Shown: positions 45,209 through 57,044, counted from the stretch's first letter. The stretch is DNA of 64,000 nt from Clonostachys chloroleuca (GCA_037952775.1 JBANAY010000003.1:36890001-36954000); one strand, 5' to 3'. The notes: generated by a model from the letters alone, not told the origin. Translations and numbers: made by a program.

Positions 45209-47054
45209 ATGTCCTCATCTTCTATACTAAGTCTGGAGGGCGCGTGGGCTTACATCTCACTCAATAATGCACTTCTTGTCCTTTTATTATGGCTCGGGCA
45301 CCGAGTGGTCCTCGCATTTTATAATATCTCTCCACTCCATCCCCTATACAGTATACCTGGACCAAAGCTGGCCGCAGCTTCGTATCTTTATGAAGCATGG
45401 TACGACTTAATCAAGGTTGGAAGATATTCCTGGGAGATTAAAGCTATGCACGAGAACTACGGTATGTGATTGGAAGGGGAAATCATTCGAGAAAGAAGTC
45501 TTACCTTTGCAAGGACCAATTGTACGCATAAACCCGGATGAGGTTCACTGTGATGACTATAGCTTTGTCGAAGAGATATATCCGTCCGTTGGGAACCGCA
45601 TACGTGACAAGCAGCCGCATTTTCTTGCAGCATTCGCTGGACCACTTACCGAATCTTCATTTGCAACCCGGCACCATGAAGTAAGTCTTCTTGAATCGTC
45701 CCTCCCCGTTCTATTGTTGACAAAGTTTGAAGCTCCATCGTATCCGAAGAAGCGCTATCAGCAAGTTCTTCTCTCGGCAGGGGATGCTCAGATATGAGCC
45801 AGAGGTTCACGAACTGGTGCAGAAAATGTGCACGAAACTTCTGAGATTGACAGAATCCGGCCAAATTATGAACGTTGCGGATCCGTTCAATTGCTTCACA
45901 GCTGATACTATTTCTCAGTACTGCTTTGGAGAGTCATTTGGTAGTCCTCACCTGAAACTCAAATATAACAATGGTTGCTTCGTAGCTAACGTCAATTATC
46001 GCAGGGTTTCTCGATAGACCTGATTTTGAACGTAGTTTCAAGAAAGCTTTTCAAGTGATTGTCAACACTAGCCATGTCTTCCGTCACTTTCCTATCCTGC
46101 GGCACCTAATCGGCCTAATGCCCGCAATTGGCCCATACCTGGGATCTGACATTGCCTTCATGGTCGAGTCCATGAACGAGACGATCCCTAACCATATCGT
46201 CCGAGCGCAACAGCAAAAGTCTGCCAGTAGCCCGCGCATCTTTACCGAGATCATGAATTCACCAATACCAGATGAGGAAAAGACTATCTATCGTCTTTCT
46301 GGTGAGGGCTGGTCCTTGGTTACAGCCGGCTCCGAGACCACTGCTGTAAGCACACACTAAATCGCCGGCTGCATGACTTACACTGACGAATCTTCAGTCT
46401 ACGCTATGCGCCATCACATACTTTCTTTTATCTCAGCCTGAGAAGCTCGCGCGTCTGATGGAGGAGCTCAAAGATGAAGATCCTCGCAAGCTAAGCTGGG
46501 TTCAACTGGAGAAGTATCCATACCTCCATGGAGTCGTATTTGAAACATTGCGCGTTGCCTTGGGCATCCCCGTTCGTACTACGCGCGTTGCCCGTGAGGA
46601 AGATCTCGTATACAAGAACCGTGGATTCAGCTATGTCATCCCCCGAGGGAGTACAATTGGAATGAGCGCTTTCATCAACCATAACAATGAGGAAATCTTC
46701 CCTGATCCAGATAGATACGAACCAGAAAGATGGATTACCGCGCAGGGAAAGCCGGACTATGGGATGGAAAAGTATATAATGTCCTTTTCCAAGGGATCGC
46801 GCCAATGTATTGGCATGAAGTGAGTGCGCATGGCGAGAGTTGTCGGACGAATTTTGCTAATATGGTCGGATAGCCTTGCATTCTGTGAGATATACCTAGC
46901 CACCGCAGTCATGGCCCTTCGAGTTCTGCCACATCTGAAGCTTCACGACACTGTTTATGAGGATATCAAGTACGATCACGACGCTCTCACTCCACAGCCT
47001 AAGAAAGGAGCTCGTGGAGTAAGGGTTAAAGCCATAGATGTGCATGCGCATTGA
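45209..47054 (+). CDS. Cytochrome P450 monooxygenase
   Basis: ER-anchored haem-thiolate oxygenase. Six exons: 45209-45461, 45514-45680, 45733-45940, 46005-46345, 46398-46819, 46874-47054; introns of 52, 52, 64, 52 and 54 nt, all GT..AG with consistent phase; 523 aa. The start at 45209 places the anchor NNALLVLLLWLG at residues 18-29; the frame is open further up but without such a signal. Motifs: YSIPGPKLAA hinge, I-helix AGSETTA, K-helix FETLR (ExxR), PERW-type EPERWI, and haem loop FSKGSRQCIGM with the Cys ligand. It resembles fungal group I E-class P450s used in secondary metabolism or detoxification. No biosynthetic core gene is adjacent, so the substrate is open. Confidence 0.93.
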
Positions 47055-48327
47055 AAGAAGGATCAGAGTGGTCGGACGCATTGATCCAGCGGAGTAAGGT
47101 CCATGTGAAATAAACGAATATACAGGCAGCTGCAGAAATGTTTTCAATAGTCCTAGATCTATCGCTAAGTGATGTCTCTTGTCAGATCCATTTTCTTCAA
47201 CGTGGGAGGTGAAAGTCGCAACCGACGATATCTTAGCAACCAGCATACAACGTTACTATAAAAGCCATTAAGAATTGTAAATTATTGGGAACAGGGAGAG
47301 AACCATCGGTTAGGGTATACTACAATTACAGATGGAAATACACCATGACGGCCAAGTGATGGCGTTGAGGGATGCGGCGTCAGTCGGATAAAAATCCCAG
47401 ATCAGATTGGTGGCCTCTAAATTTAAGCATTTGGGGCCGTGAACGATCTATAACCCCACCTTAAAAGCAGTCATATGCAGAAAATAAAAAAGGAGAATTG
47501 CTCGGTGGCGAGTGTTCAGCTCTCTTGTTCGCTGAGCCGTTGACGACAAGCTCACTCCAGCAGATATTGTACTTTCACGGCTCACTAAGAGAAACGAACA
47601 TGATTTCAAAATCAAAATATCCAAAGGAAGAAGAATTAGGTAAATATTGTACGCAATTGCAATTAGATGTGTGCTCCCAGATATTGGTGCGTGCCCCAGT
47701 TGCAGCTGCTGACGGACCGTTGGGAGAGTAGGCTAACCTCGAAGTCATTTCCTACCTGTGCTTTCGTATCGGATTTCTTACGGCTCTCTTCCTCCTTCCA
47801 AATAGTTCCATCTTCCATTCAAGTACCAGTGGCTGAGAAATACCATGTAATTGCGAATTCCAGTGAAATGGACCGCAGCAGATATCAGCAATATGATGTC
47901 CACCTGCATATGTAAGAATTTGTCTCCCGGGATAGACAACGTAGAGGCTTTGACGACGAAGCAATTCGTCATTTTGGGAACAATGCAATGAAATGCAAGT
48001 TAGTGGCCACAAAGCCATATGCTAGAGTTACTTATCCTGCTACGCACGATGCACAGTTGCTGTCGACCAGTGCCGCCGTGCCTTAGGAACCTGGCAAGTC
48101 CCCAACGTAGTTGTAGTTTCAGGGCATCCTGTATGATTCTCAGTGATTAACGGCGCGTAAAAATGCCATCTGGTAGGCTGGGTTACTGGTACGTCAGGGA
48201 ATTGGTTATCTCTTATCCTGAGGGCAAAGTGAGGACTGCCCTCGCCCACGCCCCCTCCCCAATAACAAGTACAACGCGCCATCTCTCCCCGTCCTAAGTT
48301 TCTCTTCAGCCACAACATTCTCCCAAA
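47055..48327. other. Intergenic
   Basis: About 1.3 kb, short frames only, nothing recognised. Confidence 0.55.
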
Positions 48328-50782
48328 ATGTTGATGACACGAAAGAAGATCCTCGATAGCGTCCCCCGCTATCGAGCAGTCCTGTAAGTAACTCGCCTTT
48401 AATCATCTCTTCTAAACCTCCTGATCACTAACACCTCATGCTACCTGGTAGGCAAGACGAGCCGGAGTATTTTTCGGTTGGGCACGACATTGGCATCCCA
48501 TTCGTGCTGACCGAACAAATGCAAAGTGAGAGGGATGTGGCCGTCCTCGCCTGCGGCATCGGGGACGCAAGGCTCCTCTATGCCACCATCGTCTTCGCGG
48601 CGATGGTGGCCCCCAAGTCCAAGAACTTCCACTTCACGCTCGTGGACGTGAAGCCCGCCGTCTTTGCTCGCGATCTGCTCGTCTTCCACATGTTAGTTGC
48701 CATGCGGAGCCAGGAGGGCAAGAAGAAAGAGGAAACAAGCTGGGCAATAGCCTATGTGTTTGCCGGCCAGGTCATGCCCCCTGGGCTTCTGAGTTCCTCC
48801 ATGAGAGCATATCAGCTCTCATCACCGCGTTAGAAGATGCTTCCAGCAACGTCATGGACATCTTCTATGTTTCTGGACCTGCCCGCGAGAAGATCACCCA
48901 CATACTGAAGCAGTGGCGTGAGCCTCCTGTGGAGACCTACACGGTGGCTGCCATCCGACGAATGATGGTAGAGCAGTCGGACGCCCAGAATAAAGCCTTC
49001 GCCAAGGAGTCTGAAGATGAGCCACCCAACCCCAAGTTCCCTCCCGGTTGTCTACATACAGACAGTGACGCACGACTCTTCAACGACATTCATGTCGCCT
49101 TGCCTTCGGTGCCTCTACTCGAGAGGCATGAGCCCGAGCTCCTCGTCCTTTCTAAAGCGTATCATGAGAGCCACAGTCCCTCTGACCGGAAGGCTCTAGA
49201 CGACTATATCAACTCGACCTGGAAGCCTAATGTCACCGTCATCGATTTCGAATTTGAACTCAAGTGCGAGGATCGCGGAACGCTGTCTGGTCAACCTTTC
49301 TTCAACTGGTCCCCTGACGGTGTTGCTACGGCTCTTTTCATGGCCCTGCCATACCAGATATTCCTGTCCAAGCCGGGCGTGTTTGAACATATCTCCGCTT
49401 TTTTCCGCAAGGTCTCATCCAGTCTCGAGCAGCTCGGCGACCGCATTGTCATTGAAGTGGTTACAGGAGAGATGAATGACACATTTGAACGTCTGCGATA
49501 CGGGCTCCTCCGGTTTGGGCAAAAGGCTATTGGAAACCTAGACCCGAGCAAGTTCCCAGACAGGTTCGACAAGATCGACATGAGCAACATCCCGTAAGTC
49601 TTCCACATTTCCGGACCAAGCATGAACTAACCGCGTACTTCTTAGTGATTACGTTGGAGGCTCCTTCACGTCTTTCATCCACGGTATACCTCTCCTTCGA
49701 GAGGAACGACGATCCCTCCTGAGATCCTACGTACTTCGAAACCTACACACCTGGGATTCCCACGATATATTCCTAGCAGAGTATCTTGTCCTCGGCGAAC
49801 GCGAGGTGATTCAGTCCCATTTCCGGACAGATCTTACGCAACTCTCCATGGGTCATGAACTTAGGAACGCAGGCAACAGCTCGCCTTCTGGAAGTACAGC
49901 CATGAGCACCCCATTGGAGTGGCAGCGCACCGCGCCACTCTCGTCGCATCTGCCCCTCGCAAACCGCATGCCGCGGCGAAGACTCGAAAGGTGGCTCCAT
50001 TCTCACTTCCTCAAGCTTTGCCTGCCGCATATTCGCTACCGACCCTCAAACGTGGGTGTGAGCGCCCCCTAAACTTGACGTCCTTCCTCCATCTCGTCGC
50101 TCACGTCGCCTCTCTCGGATATCCACGCGGTTGGCTCTCTCGTATTCTGCGCGAGCTTTGCACCGGCATGTTGACTCGAACTCAAGCCGCCGCTCCTCTC
50201 GATGAGATCACGGACGAGGACCTTGCCGAGGTTATATTCAACCCAGTCGACTTCTCCGTTGGTCCTTTCGCCGCAGAGTTCCGCACTCTCGTCGCCATCT
50301 GGGAGCCAAACCTCGACGTGCCCTTGGCCTGGAACACTCCCACCGCCGGCAAGAAGCTCCTTCCGGAAGCCAAGATGATTCGCAAGTTCACCATACGATT
50401 CCCGAAGGAACCGATCGTGACTACAGGCTTGCTGGAAATCAGTTGCTTCTCTCTAGTCATGAAGAAGAAGTCGTTCAAGGCTCCAGGCCGTACTCTCCGA
50501 GGTTTCCTAGACGACCGGATGGACGAATGTCCCAAACTTCCTGATGCCAAGCGTGTTCGGAGGGAGCCGCATGTACACATGATTTCGGCATGCAAGTTCA
50601 CGCCGGAGACGTTCGAGGTGGAGTTTTGGCTCGACGAGAGAGAGGTGGACTGCCTGGTCGCTGAGACTGGCTGGGAGGCGTGGATCTGGCGCACTGATGT
50701 GTACGAATCGGCCATGAGCCCTGTTTCTCTGGATAGCTATGGTGACTTGGTCAAGGGCGAATCTTGGTCCGAGTCGGCCTGA
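48328..50782 (+). CDS. DUF4470-type fungal protein with two one-base frameshifts
   Basis: Exons 48328-48383, 48452-49593 and 49646-50782, introns of 68 and 52 nt. The N-terminal domain shows the DUF4470 signature (VLACGIGDARLLYATIV, then LVDVKP and RDLLVFHML), followed by KQWREP, FELKCEDRGTLSG and, at the end, PLNLTSFLHLVAHVASLGYP. Two breaks interrupt it: a C5 run at 48777-48781, after which the intended frame reads WASEFLHESISALI, and a C5 run at 50065-50069, after which it reads LNLTSFLHL. One extra C at each gives a continuous 778-aa protein. Function of the family is unknown; some members carry a MYND finger, which I do not see here. Confidence 0.7.
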
Positions 50783-51389
50783 GCAACTAACGAGACTCAC
50801 TGAATATGGAGAGATGGGTGATTTATAAGAAGAGAGACTCTGTTGAGGAGAGAATATCAAAATGGTGTATCGAAGGGAATGATGAGGACATCAACAACTG
50901 AAACGGGAGCTGAATATCTTGCGTGGAAGAACTTTTACAGGATCGAGAAGATTCCTTGGTGATGTAACAATGCGCGGTAGGGAAGATCAAAGTTCGGACA
51001 AGGGTTACGTTCACAGAAAATCGGCGAAGGAATGTTATTGAGTCAGTTATACAGAGATCCGATGCGGAAGACTTTGTATCATGATTGATGCTATAAGATG
51101 AAGGAGACCGCGAAGCTACGGTGGATTAATTCAAGGAAAGAAATTCAGGCTGATGATATACATCCCATCCTCTACTATAAGCTCGAGTGAGGCTCAATGT
51201 TTTCTATTATGATGTAGCTGTTCTGGGTATCTCATGCTCAATATCATCACGCCAATCTGCATCATCTTTTGTTGAAAGATCAAAAACCGGCTTGCATTAT
51301 TGTTCTGTAGGTATGTCACCCTAATCCAATCTATGAAAACGCCATCTATCCCATAACCAACCACATGATGTAATCAATCTTCAACATCC
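50783..51389. other. Intergenic between convergent genes
   Basis: No gene recognised. Confidence 0.55.
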
Positions 51390-51833
51390 TCAAGGCCACT
51401 TATTCTTGTCGTAGACGATGTCACAGCTCACAGACTTCTGACCAGTGGCAGCCTTGATAGCCTTGGCCACCATGGGCCCAGTACATTGCGCGCGGACCTC
51501 GAATTTCCACTTCTTGACTTGCGGATCATTGATGTCGTGTTTGCACTCCTTTACAATCAGGAGGCCGCAGTTCAGGTTGACCGCCTTGCCCTTCTCCTCC
51601 AACTTGGGGCAGAGGCCGTCGACGGTCATGAAGGGCTCGCGGATACGGGCCTCGTAGGTCCAGACGAACGGGACGTCGGAGTAGTATTTGCAGGCCGTGG
51701 TGCCAATGTCGGCGGGGATCTGGCCCCGCGTAAAGAGGTCTACATTGGTAGATGTGCCGACAGGAGCGGCGGCCACGAGAGGATCCGAGGCCGTGACGAG
51801 GGCCAAAGAAAGAGAAGCGAGGCTCAGACGCAT
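51390..51833 (-). CDS. Small secreted cysteine-rich protein
   Basis: 147 aa, single exon. It begins MRLSLASLSLALVTASDPL, a signal peptide with likely cleavage at VAAA/P or shortly after. The mature part has six Cys (in TACKYY, GLCPKL, NCGLL, KECKHD, AQCTGP, SCDIV), enough for three disulfides, and is rich in Lys. No family recognised. Size, signal and cysteines match the profile of candidate effectors or antifungal-like secreted proteins, but that is a class description, not a function. Confidence 0.75.
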   Translation of the reverse strand: MRLSLASLSLALVTASDPLVAAAPVGTSTNVDLFTRGQIPADIGTTACKYYSDVPFVWTYEARIREPFMTVDGLCPKLEEKGKAVNLNCGLLIVKECKHDINDPQVKKWKFEVRAQCTGPMVAKAIKAATGQKSVSCDIVYDKNKWP

Positions 51834-53130
51834 TTTCTAGGCTGTGTTCACTTGCGTAATTCTGATAGATGAGTAAGACTGAATGTATGCAGATGAGGTG
51901 AGCTGGTGTTCTCGTTACTTGATAAATCGCTTGAGATTGATGATTAATGACAGAGCATAGAGAATTATGGAATACCTACTGACATCATGGCCATCTTATA
52001 CTTTGATGCCGCAGGGAAAGAGAGCCTGTCATGTTTCAGGCACAATGAAAGCCTACGGCAGGTGTCTCGGTTTCAAGCGAAGCTTTGGGCAGCACTAAAT
52101 CCCAAAATGGCAGTTTGGGATTCAGCTAAATTTGGCCAACCTTCTCCTTCAGTAAACGTTGGTGGCAAAACTGGGAAATGCTGGGCTCAACGGCTCCAGT
52201 TCGTTGGGAATCAACCTCTTTCAGCTACTGGGAGCAGCAGGCAGAAACATACACCTTCGGTCCACCCGCACGTGTGTTTCATGCTGTCTCGGTGCCAAAT
52301 TAGCCTCTACCGCCCTCGAGCCAGACCTCCTGAGGCTCTCCGGAACTTACCGAGAGACAATAAAGTCACTGAGATTCTTTAACAAATCAGGCGCCAAGTA
52401 CCTACCTACTCATTGGAGCAAAAAGCAGAGAAACAGCATTTTAACAGGAGACTATACGGAGAAGCTGCATTCTGTGCACTTGAGGTTTTGGTGGACTGTT
52501 TATCATGACATATGACACGTGGTGATCGAGTGAAGGAGAAGCAGAACAAATCGCAATGGTGCGCACCAGGCTCTGGTAGGGGCTTTATGCCATGAACTTG
52601 AGACTTATATTCAGTACCATGATCTCGTCTTTAAAATAATGCATCAGTTCACTCAATCAATCTGTAGCTGCTTCCTCCCCTTTTGCTGTTTCTGGTGATT
52701 CACTCAGTCTAGGGTAGGCTGTTCGGCTTGGAGATATTAATGACTCAAGTGCCGGCCGTTGGCGTACGGCTTGTGCGGGACTCAAATTACGGAAAACGGG
52801 CTATATTCTGTGGGCCTCGGACAACGGCCACTTGAATTCAATTCCTCTTAAGTTCTAGAATTAAGGAATTTGCCAAGCCAGGTCCTTCAACACCCTTGCA
52901 AACTGCACCTGTGTACCCATTTCTGGTGGTTCGGGATTTGCTGGGCATTCGGCTCTGTCATGCATCAGCGGACCCAGATCGATATAGCACCTCTTTCTAA
53001 CCTAAGCTCGCCTCAGCTTCTCTTTGTACCTCTGAAACGTTGTAGCTTCGTACTCCATGTCTGTTTCAAGGGCCATCAACGGGTCTCATAACAGCGGTCA
53101 TCGAAACCGTTTATGTCCCACGTGACCACT
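51834..53130. other. Intergenic
   Basis: About 1.3 kb; overlapping short frames near 51987-52515 are not convincing. Confidence 0.5.
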
Positions 53131-54753
53131 TCAACGACAAGCATCGTTGGTGAGAACCTCGGTGCATCGATTATCACTACACACATCCCAGCAATCCTGT
53201 CCCGGGCGAACCATGACACGGTGCGTCTGGTCGCCGAACGAATTAACCCACGAAACATGATACTGCTTGCTCGTGTCCGTATCACCGACCCCCGACGCCT
53301 TATAGCCGGCCTGGCAGAAGCAGTATGCATTGCCAAAGTTTGGAGCGCCGTTCGTTGGATTGAATATCTCGCAGGTAGCTCGACCGCCGCACTGGATTGG
53401 AAGGCCAGGCGTGCAGGTTGGAGCACACGTCGGGTTAGGCCCCGAGGGACACTCTCGTGCGCTACCGAGACCCTGGCGTGCAGCCGTGAGGAGAAATTCC
53501 ATGTATCCCGCGCCTATTTCACGAGTGTTCAGGTGGAAGTTGTCCGTAGTTGGGTAAAACTCGCACGGCGCTTCCGGGAACCCGAATTCGATCGTGAAGC
53601 CGTAGATCAAGCTCTTGGCACTGTTAACAATGTGCCGTGAGAAAGCGTAGTCGTCCGCAGAGCCTGATGTTGGGTATAAGCTGTTGGATTCTTTGGCATC
53701 GTAGTGCCGTGGAGGGTTTGCAACTCCTGCCATCCCACTTGCGACGTGGGTTGCAGCGATGATTGATGCGTCCCAGTCGGGGAATGGAATGTATTCTCTG
53801 TACTCCAATCCGGGAGTGTCTGGGATCTTGCCTCTCTTTCCATTGTAGGCAGGATTCGTGAATGTTTGGCTGGGGTCAAATGCCTGGTTCTCATCTGATC
53901 CCCACGGATACAAGACGAGCCCTGAGAAGGAGTGTAGGTCGACAAACCAGCGAAGCTTGGTGAATTTGTCCATGGCCCATCTGACATTGCGAGTCTCTGG
54001 CTCAGAAAAGGGGGCTGTGCCATGATATGTCTCAGCATTGACATTTGACGTCCCTGTGGTGCTAGAAATGCCGGGGTAAAAGGCCGTGTTCACATCCCAG
54101 AGAAAGTCAAAGTTGCGGTTGAGGTCAACAGGGTTGGTGGGATTCCGATTCTTCCGCCAGCAAGAATCTGTTGTATGGTCATAGCGGACACCGTCGGGAT
54201 TGACAAGAGGAAGGAAGGCGATGCCAGTGGATAGGGCAGTCTTAACATCAATGTTGGTGTACTTCTTACCCCCATATGTCAAGCCAGTGCCCTCTCGCTG
54301 AGCCCAGAGCAGGTCTGAAATGAAGTATATGAGGCCGTCAGGTCCGCCACGCTCTCGAGCATGAATCCCAGCCTCGAGAAACACGCGGAACGATTCATCG
54401 CAGCCAAGACCGTTGGGAATCTTCACTCCGAGCATCTGGCGACCCTCATGGGTGGCTTCGGGCATATTGAAGACTTCTAAGCCAAATTCATTGGCAAGGC
54501 CTTTGACAGCGGAGGTAATCTCATCAACGTTCATGACACTGCTGATCACAGTCCCATCTGGCTGAGATCCAAGACCTCTTGGAGCAATAGTTCCACCAGC
54601 AAATCGGTCAGTTGTACTAACAGGATGTCTGGGAACTCTGCCAAAAACATGGCTGCGATCATAAACGTGGGTTTCGCTACCCGTTTCGTTCTGGGTAAGG
54701 CAGCCCGACACGGAACGAATGAGAAAGAGCAGTGATAGAATGAAGAGCGCCAT
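53131..54753 (-). CDS. Secreted M14 zinc carboxypeptidase with Cys-rich tail
   Basis: Extracellular metallopeptidase removing C-terminal residues. Single exon, 540 aa, with signal peptide MALFILSLLFLIRSVSGC. The catalytic set is complete: zinc ligands His and Glu in GIHARERGGPDGL (HxxE) and His in DLHSFSGLVLYPWG; Arg/Asn in DLNRNFDF; the substrate Tyr in GSADDYAF; and catalytic Glu in GFTIEFGFPE. After the peptidase domain (about residue 435) is a Cys-rich tail (CPSGPNPTCAPTC, CGGRATC, AYCFCQAGYK) that looks like an EGF-type module, less usual for the family and possibly for wall binding. Confidence 0.92.
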   Translation of the reverse strand: MALFILSLLFLIRSVSGCLTQNETGSETHVYDRSHVFGRVPRHPVSTTDRFAGGTIAPRGLGSQPDGTVISSVMNVDEITSAVKGLANEFGLEVFNMPEATHEGRQMLGVKIPNGLGCDESFRVFLEAGIHARERGGPDGLIYFISDLLWAQREGTGLTYGGKKYTNIDVKTALSTGIAFLPLVNPDGVRYDHTTDSCWRKNRNPTNPVDLNRNFDFLWDVNTAFYPGISSTTGTSNVNAETYHGTAPFSEPETRNVRWAMDKFTKLRWFVDLHSFSGLVLYPWGSDENQAFDPSQTFTNPAYNGKRGKIPDTPGLEYREYIPFPDWDASIIAATHVASGMAGVANPPRHYDAKESNSLYPTSGSADDYAFSRHIVNSAKSLIYGFTIEFGFPEAPCEFYPTTDNFHLNTREIGAGYMEFLLTAARQGLGSARECPSGPNPTCAPTCTPGLPIQCGGRATCEIFNPTNGAPNFGNAYCFCQAGYKASGVGDTDTSKQYHVSWVNSFGDQTHRVMVRPGQDCWDVCSDNRCTEVLTNDACR

Positions 54754-55613
54754 TGCTAGTGAATCATGAGATGATTGAGTGTGTTCTTTTTTCGTTGCCT
54801 TTGCACAAAGCTGTGTTGATCGAGCTGGTTTTACTTTCTAATCTTTGGAGCGTAGGCTGGTATTTATAATTCAAAAGAACACCCCTTTCCCACATATCAA
54901 TAATTCTCATGGCAGAGGCAGTGTCGGATTCGCCTATAACTAGGCTTTCAGATCATACCGTCATTTAGGAGCCATTCTTCGTTTATCTCGTTTATGCTTG
55001 TCGAACACGAGCGGGCGCCAGGAGACTATGAGGGTAGCCTGGAATAAGTGTACTGACCATTTACACTGATTCAATCCTAGATCAGGAAGCTATATTTATT
55101 CTAGGGCTGAGCTCCGCCACGATATGTGCAGCTGATACATTTGCTGTCATGGACGTTGCCTCCTGATTGGACGCCTCCCCGCACCCCAACTCCCGACTCA
55201 CAGCCCAACGCATCTTTCTTACCTCGTATTTAGAAAGCCACATTTTAGGCTGCTTCTATCAACTTTTGAAATAGGATTAGTTTGGTATTTTCACGGTAAT
55301 CTGGTAAGTCCCCCGTTTCAGCTTTGTTTCTAAGTTTATACGAGTGCTGGTAGAAGCACACGTCACATGCAAAGATAGCATCGAAGTTTGGATATCAATG
55401 GATCAGTACAAATCATACGTTCAATTCATAATCGAGAAGCTAGAGTTCAATGGGGTCCCTAAAGTCGAGCCCTTCAAGTGCGGTCTCCAAATTCCCTCTC
55501 ATTGTGTGCCGCATATGTAGAATATAACCCTGCAAGCATAAAATCTCATCCCGTACCACGCATCTGTCCATTGCTTGCTTCTCTCTGGAAGAAAAGTACC
55601 AGTCCCATGGGCT
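54754..55613. other. Intergenic
   Basis: Promoter side of the carboxypeptidase gene; no gene recognised. Confidence 0.55.
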
Positions 55614-57044
55614 TCAATCTCCTCCAGCCGCCATAGCTCCCAGCAATTCCTCAATCTTCTTCTTCCTTGGGTCATGAGTCATGTGCCACTGTGCTTTGCA
55701 CCAAGCCTCTACATCCTCGTAAACATCTCCATAGATTAGTTCCAACACAGCTCCGATCAACCCGAGAACTTCTGTCTTGGACAGTCCGTCGGCGAGGCCA
55801 AGTTGGAATCGACGTGCAAGTTCATCTGATGATGCAAACTTGACTAAATCTTGGTCGCCAGTGTCTCGAAGCATACTACTGAACACATGGTCGTTGATGC
55901 CAAGCCCAGGTGTGCCGCCGTACAACTGTCCTATATTTGCGGTGAAGAGGCTGGGGCCAAAGGCCTCCTCCGCCGGGACGAATCGGGCAAGCTGCCAGTT
56001 GACGATCGCCTTGATGTTGTAGTTCTTATCGACACGGATATGATCTCCCTTGTCATCCATGTGCTTCAGCCAAAACTCTCTGTCTTGTCCGGATCGTGTC
56101 GCCAAAATCGGGGCAACTTTATCTCGGAGTAGGCTATAGAAAGCGAAGGCTTCCTTGGCATATTCGGTGTATAATTGGCCGTCGCCGATCAACTCGAGGT
56201 ACCGCTCTGCTGTTGAAACAAAGTATTGCAGAGGCGTGCGATATGGTCCGTGTCCTCCGAGGTGAGTGAAGCCGTCGCTAGCGATAGCGTAGTGAATAGT
56301 GTGATTCTCCTCGTCGGTCTCTGGGTGACCGAGAGAAGAAGCAAATTTGCGAGGCTTCTGGCAGTGGATTACCGCAAGGATCTTTGCGTACTGGTCGTAG
56401 ACTCTGAGCTTCTGCTCAGGAGTTGCCCGAATTATGTCGAACGGCTTGCCTGGCATGGCACCCATGAACAAATAACTGACGCCCACGAGGTTGGATGGGT
56501 CGCTTGCAAGACCATATCCGTGAGCTTCGACAACAGGTACGCCAGTTCTCGAAAGCCATTTGAGAGTCGCGTACTCGTTTTGGATGAAGGACTCGATCAG
56601 CTCCGCTGGGAGGTGACCGAAGGCTGTGATGCGAGGAATGCGAACCACCCAGGCATCGTTGTCCGCGAAACGGATCCATGCATCAAAGTTGATTCCGCTC
56701 ATGGTGGCCTTGCGGCCCCTGGTGAAAAACCGGCACGGGCTTCCACCGTGCAAAGCGCTCGCAGCTTGACACAGCGCGGCCACATTGATCCGGGCCCGGA
56801 GTGCCTGAACCTCCCTTCTGAAGCTCTGGTTCGGAGTGTCTTCGTCGGTCTGGATTCGTGTTAGCTTTTGAAGGAGGGTGTGAGCCATAAGGAGAGAGCA
56901 TACCTGGCTGGTGAGGGGGCAGGCGTGCTGTCCTAGGAGCATGTGGACAGCACACATTGGCCTCTCGCAAGAGGCACAATTTCTGCCTCGGACGCTTGGT
57001 CTCGTGCATCCGAGGAAAGAGCAGTCGGCAAATCTTGGGATCAT
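55614..57044 (-). CDS. AN1-type zinc finger fused to APH-family kinase-like domain
   Basis: Exons 57044-56904 and 56849-55614. The 54-nt intron (56903-56850; GTATGC, branch CTAAC, CCAG) lacks a stop and would read through in frame, but its signals are canonical; spliced length is 458 aa. Residues 8-41 form C-x3-C-x9-C-x2-C-x4-C-x2-H-x5-H-x-C, the AN1 spacing bar one residue. The rest is an aminoglycoside/choline-kinase-like phosphotransferase: RFFTRGRKATMSG in the N-lobe, LFMGAMPGKPF hinge, and the catalytic region KHMDDKGDHIRVD, with VNWQLARF where close fungal relatives read IDWQ. The Asp of that second block binds Mg2+ in the family, so Asn here may weaken or abolish activity. Substrate unknown. 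Confidence 0.72.
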   Translation of the reverse strand: MIPRFADCSFLGCTRPSVRGRNCASCERPMCAVHMLLGQHACPLTSQVCSLLMAHTLLQKLTRIQTDEDTPNQSFRREVQALRARINVAALCQAASALHGGSPCRFFTRGRKATMSGINFDAWIRFADNDAWVVRIPRITAFGHLPAELIESFIQNEYATLKWLSRTGVPVVEAHGYGLASDPSNLVGVSYLFMGAMPGKPFDIIRATPEQKLRVYDQYAKILAVIHCQKPRKFASSLGHPETDEENHTIHYAIASDGFTHLGGHGPYRTPLQYFVSTAERYLELIGDGQLYTEYAKEAFAFYSLLRDKVAPILATRSGQDREFWLKHMDDKGDHIRVDKNYNIKAIVNWQLARFVPAEEAFGPSLFTANIGQLYGGTPGLGINDHVFSSMLRDTGDQDLVKFASSDELARRFQLGLADGLSKTEVLGLIGAVLELIYGDVYEDVEAWCKAQWHMTHDPRKKKIEELLGAMAAGGD

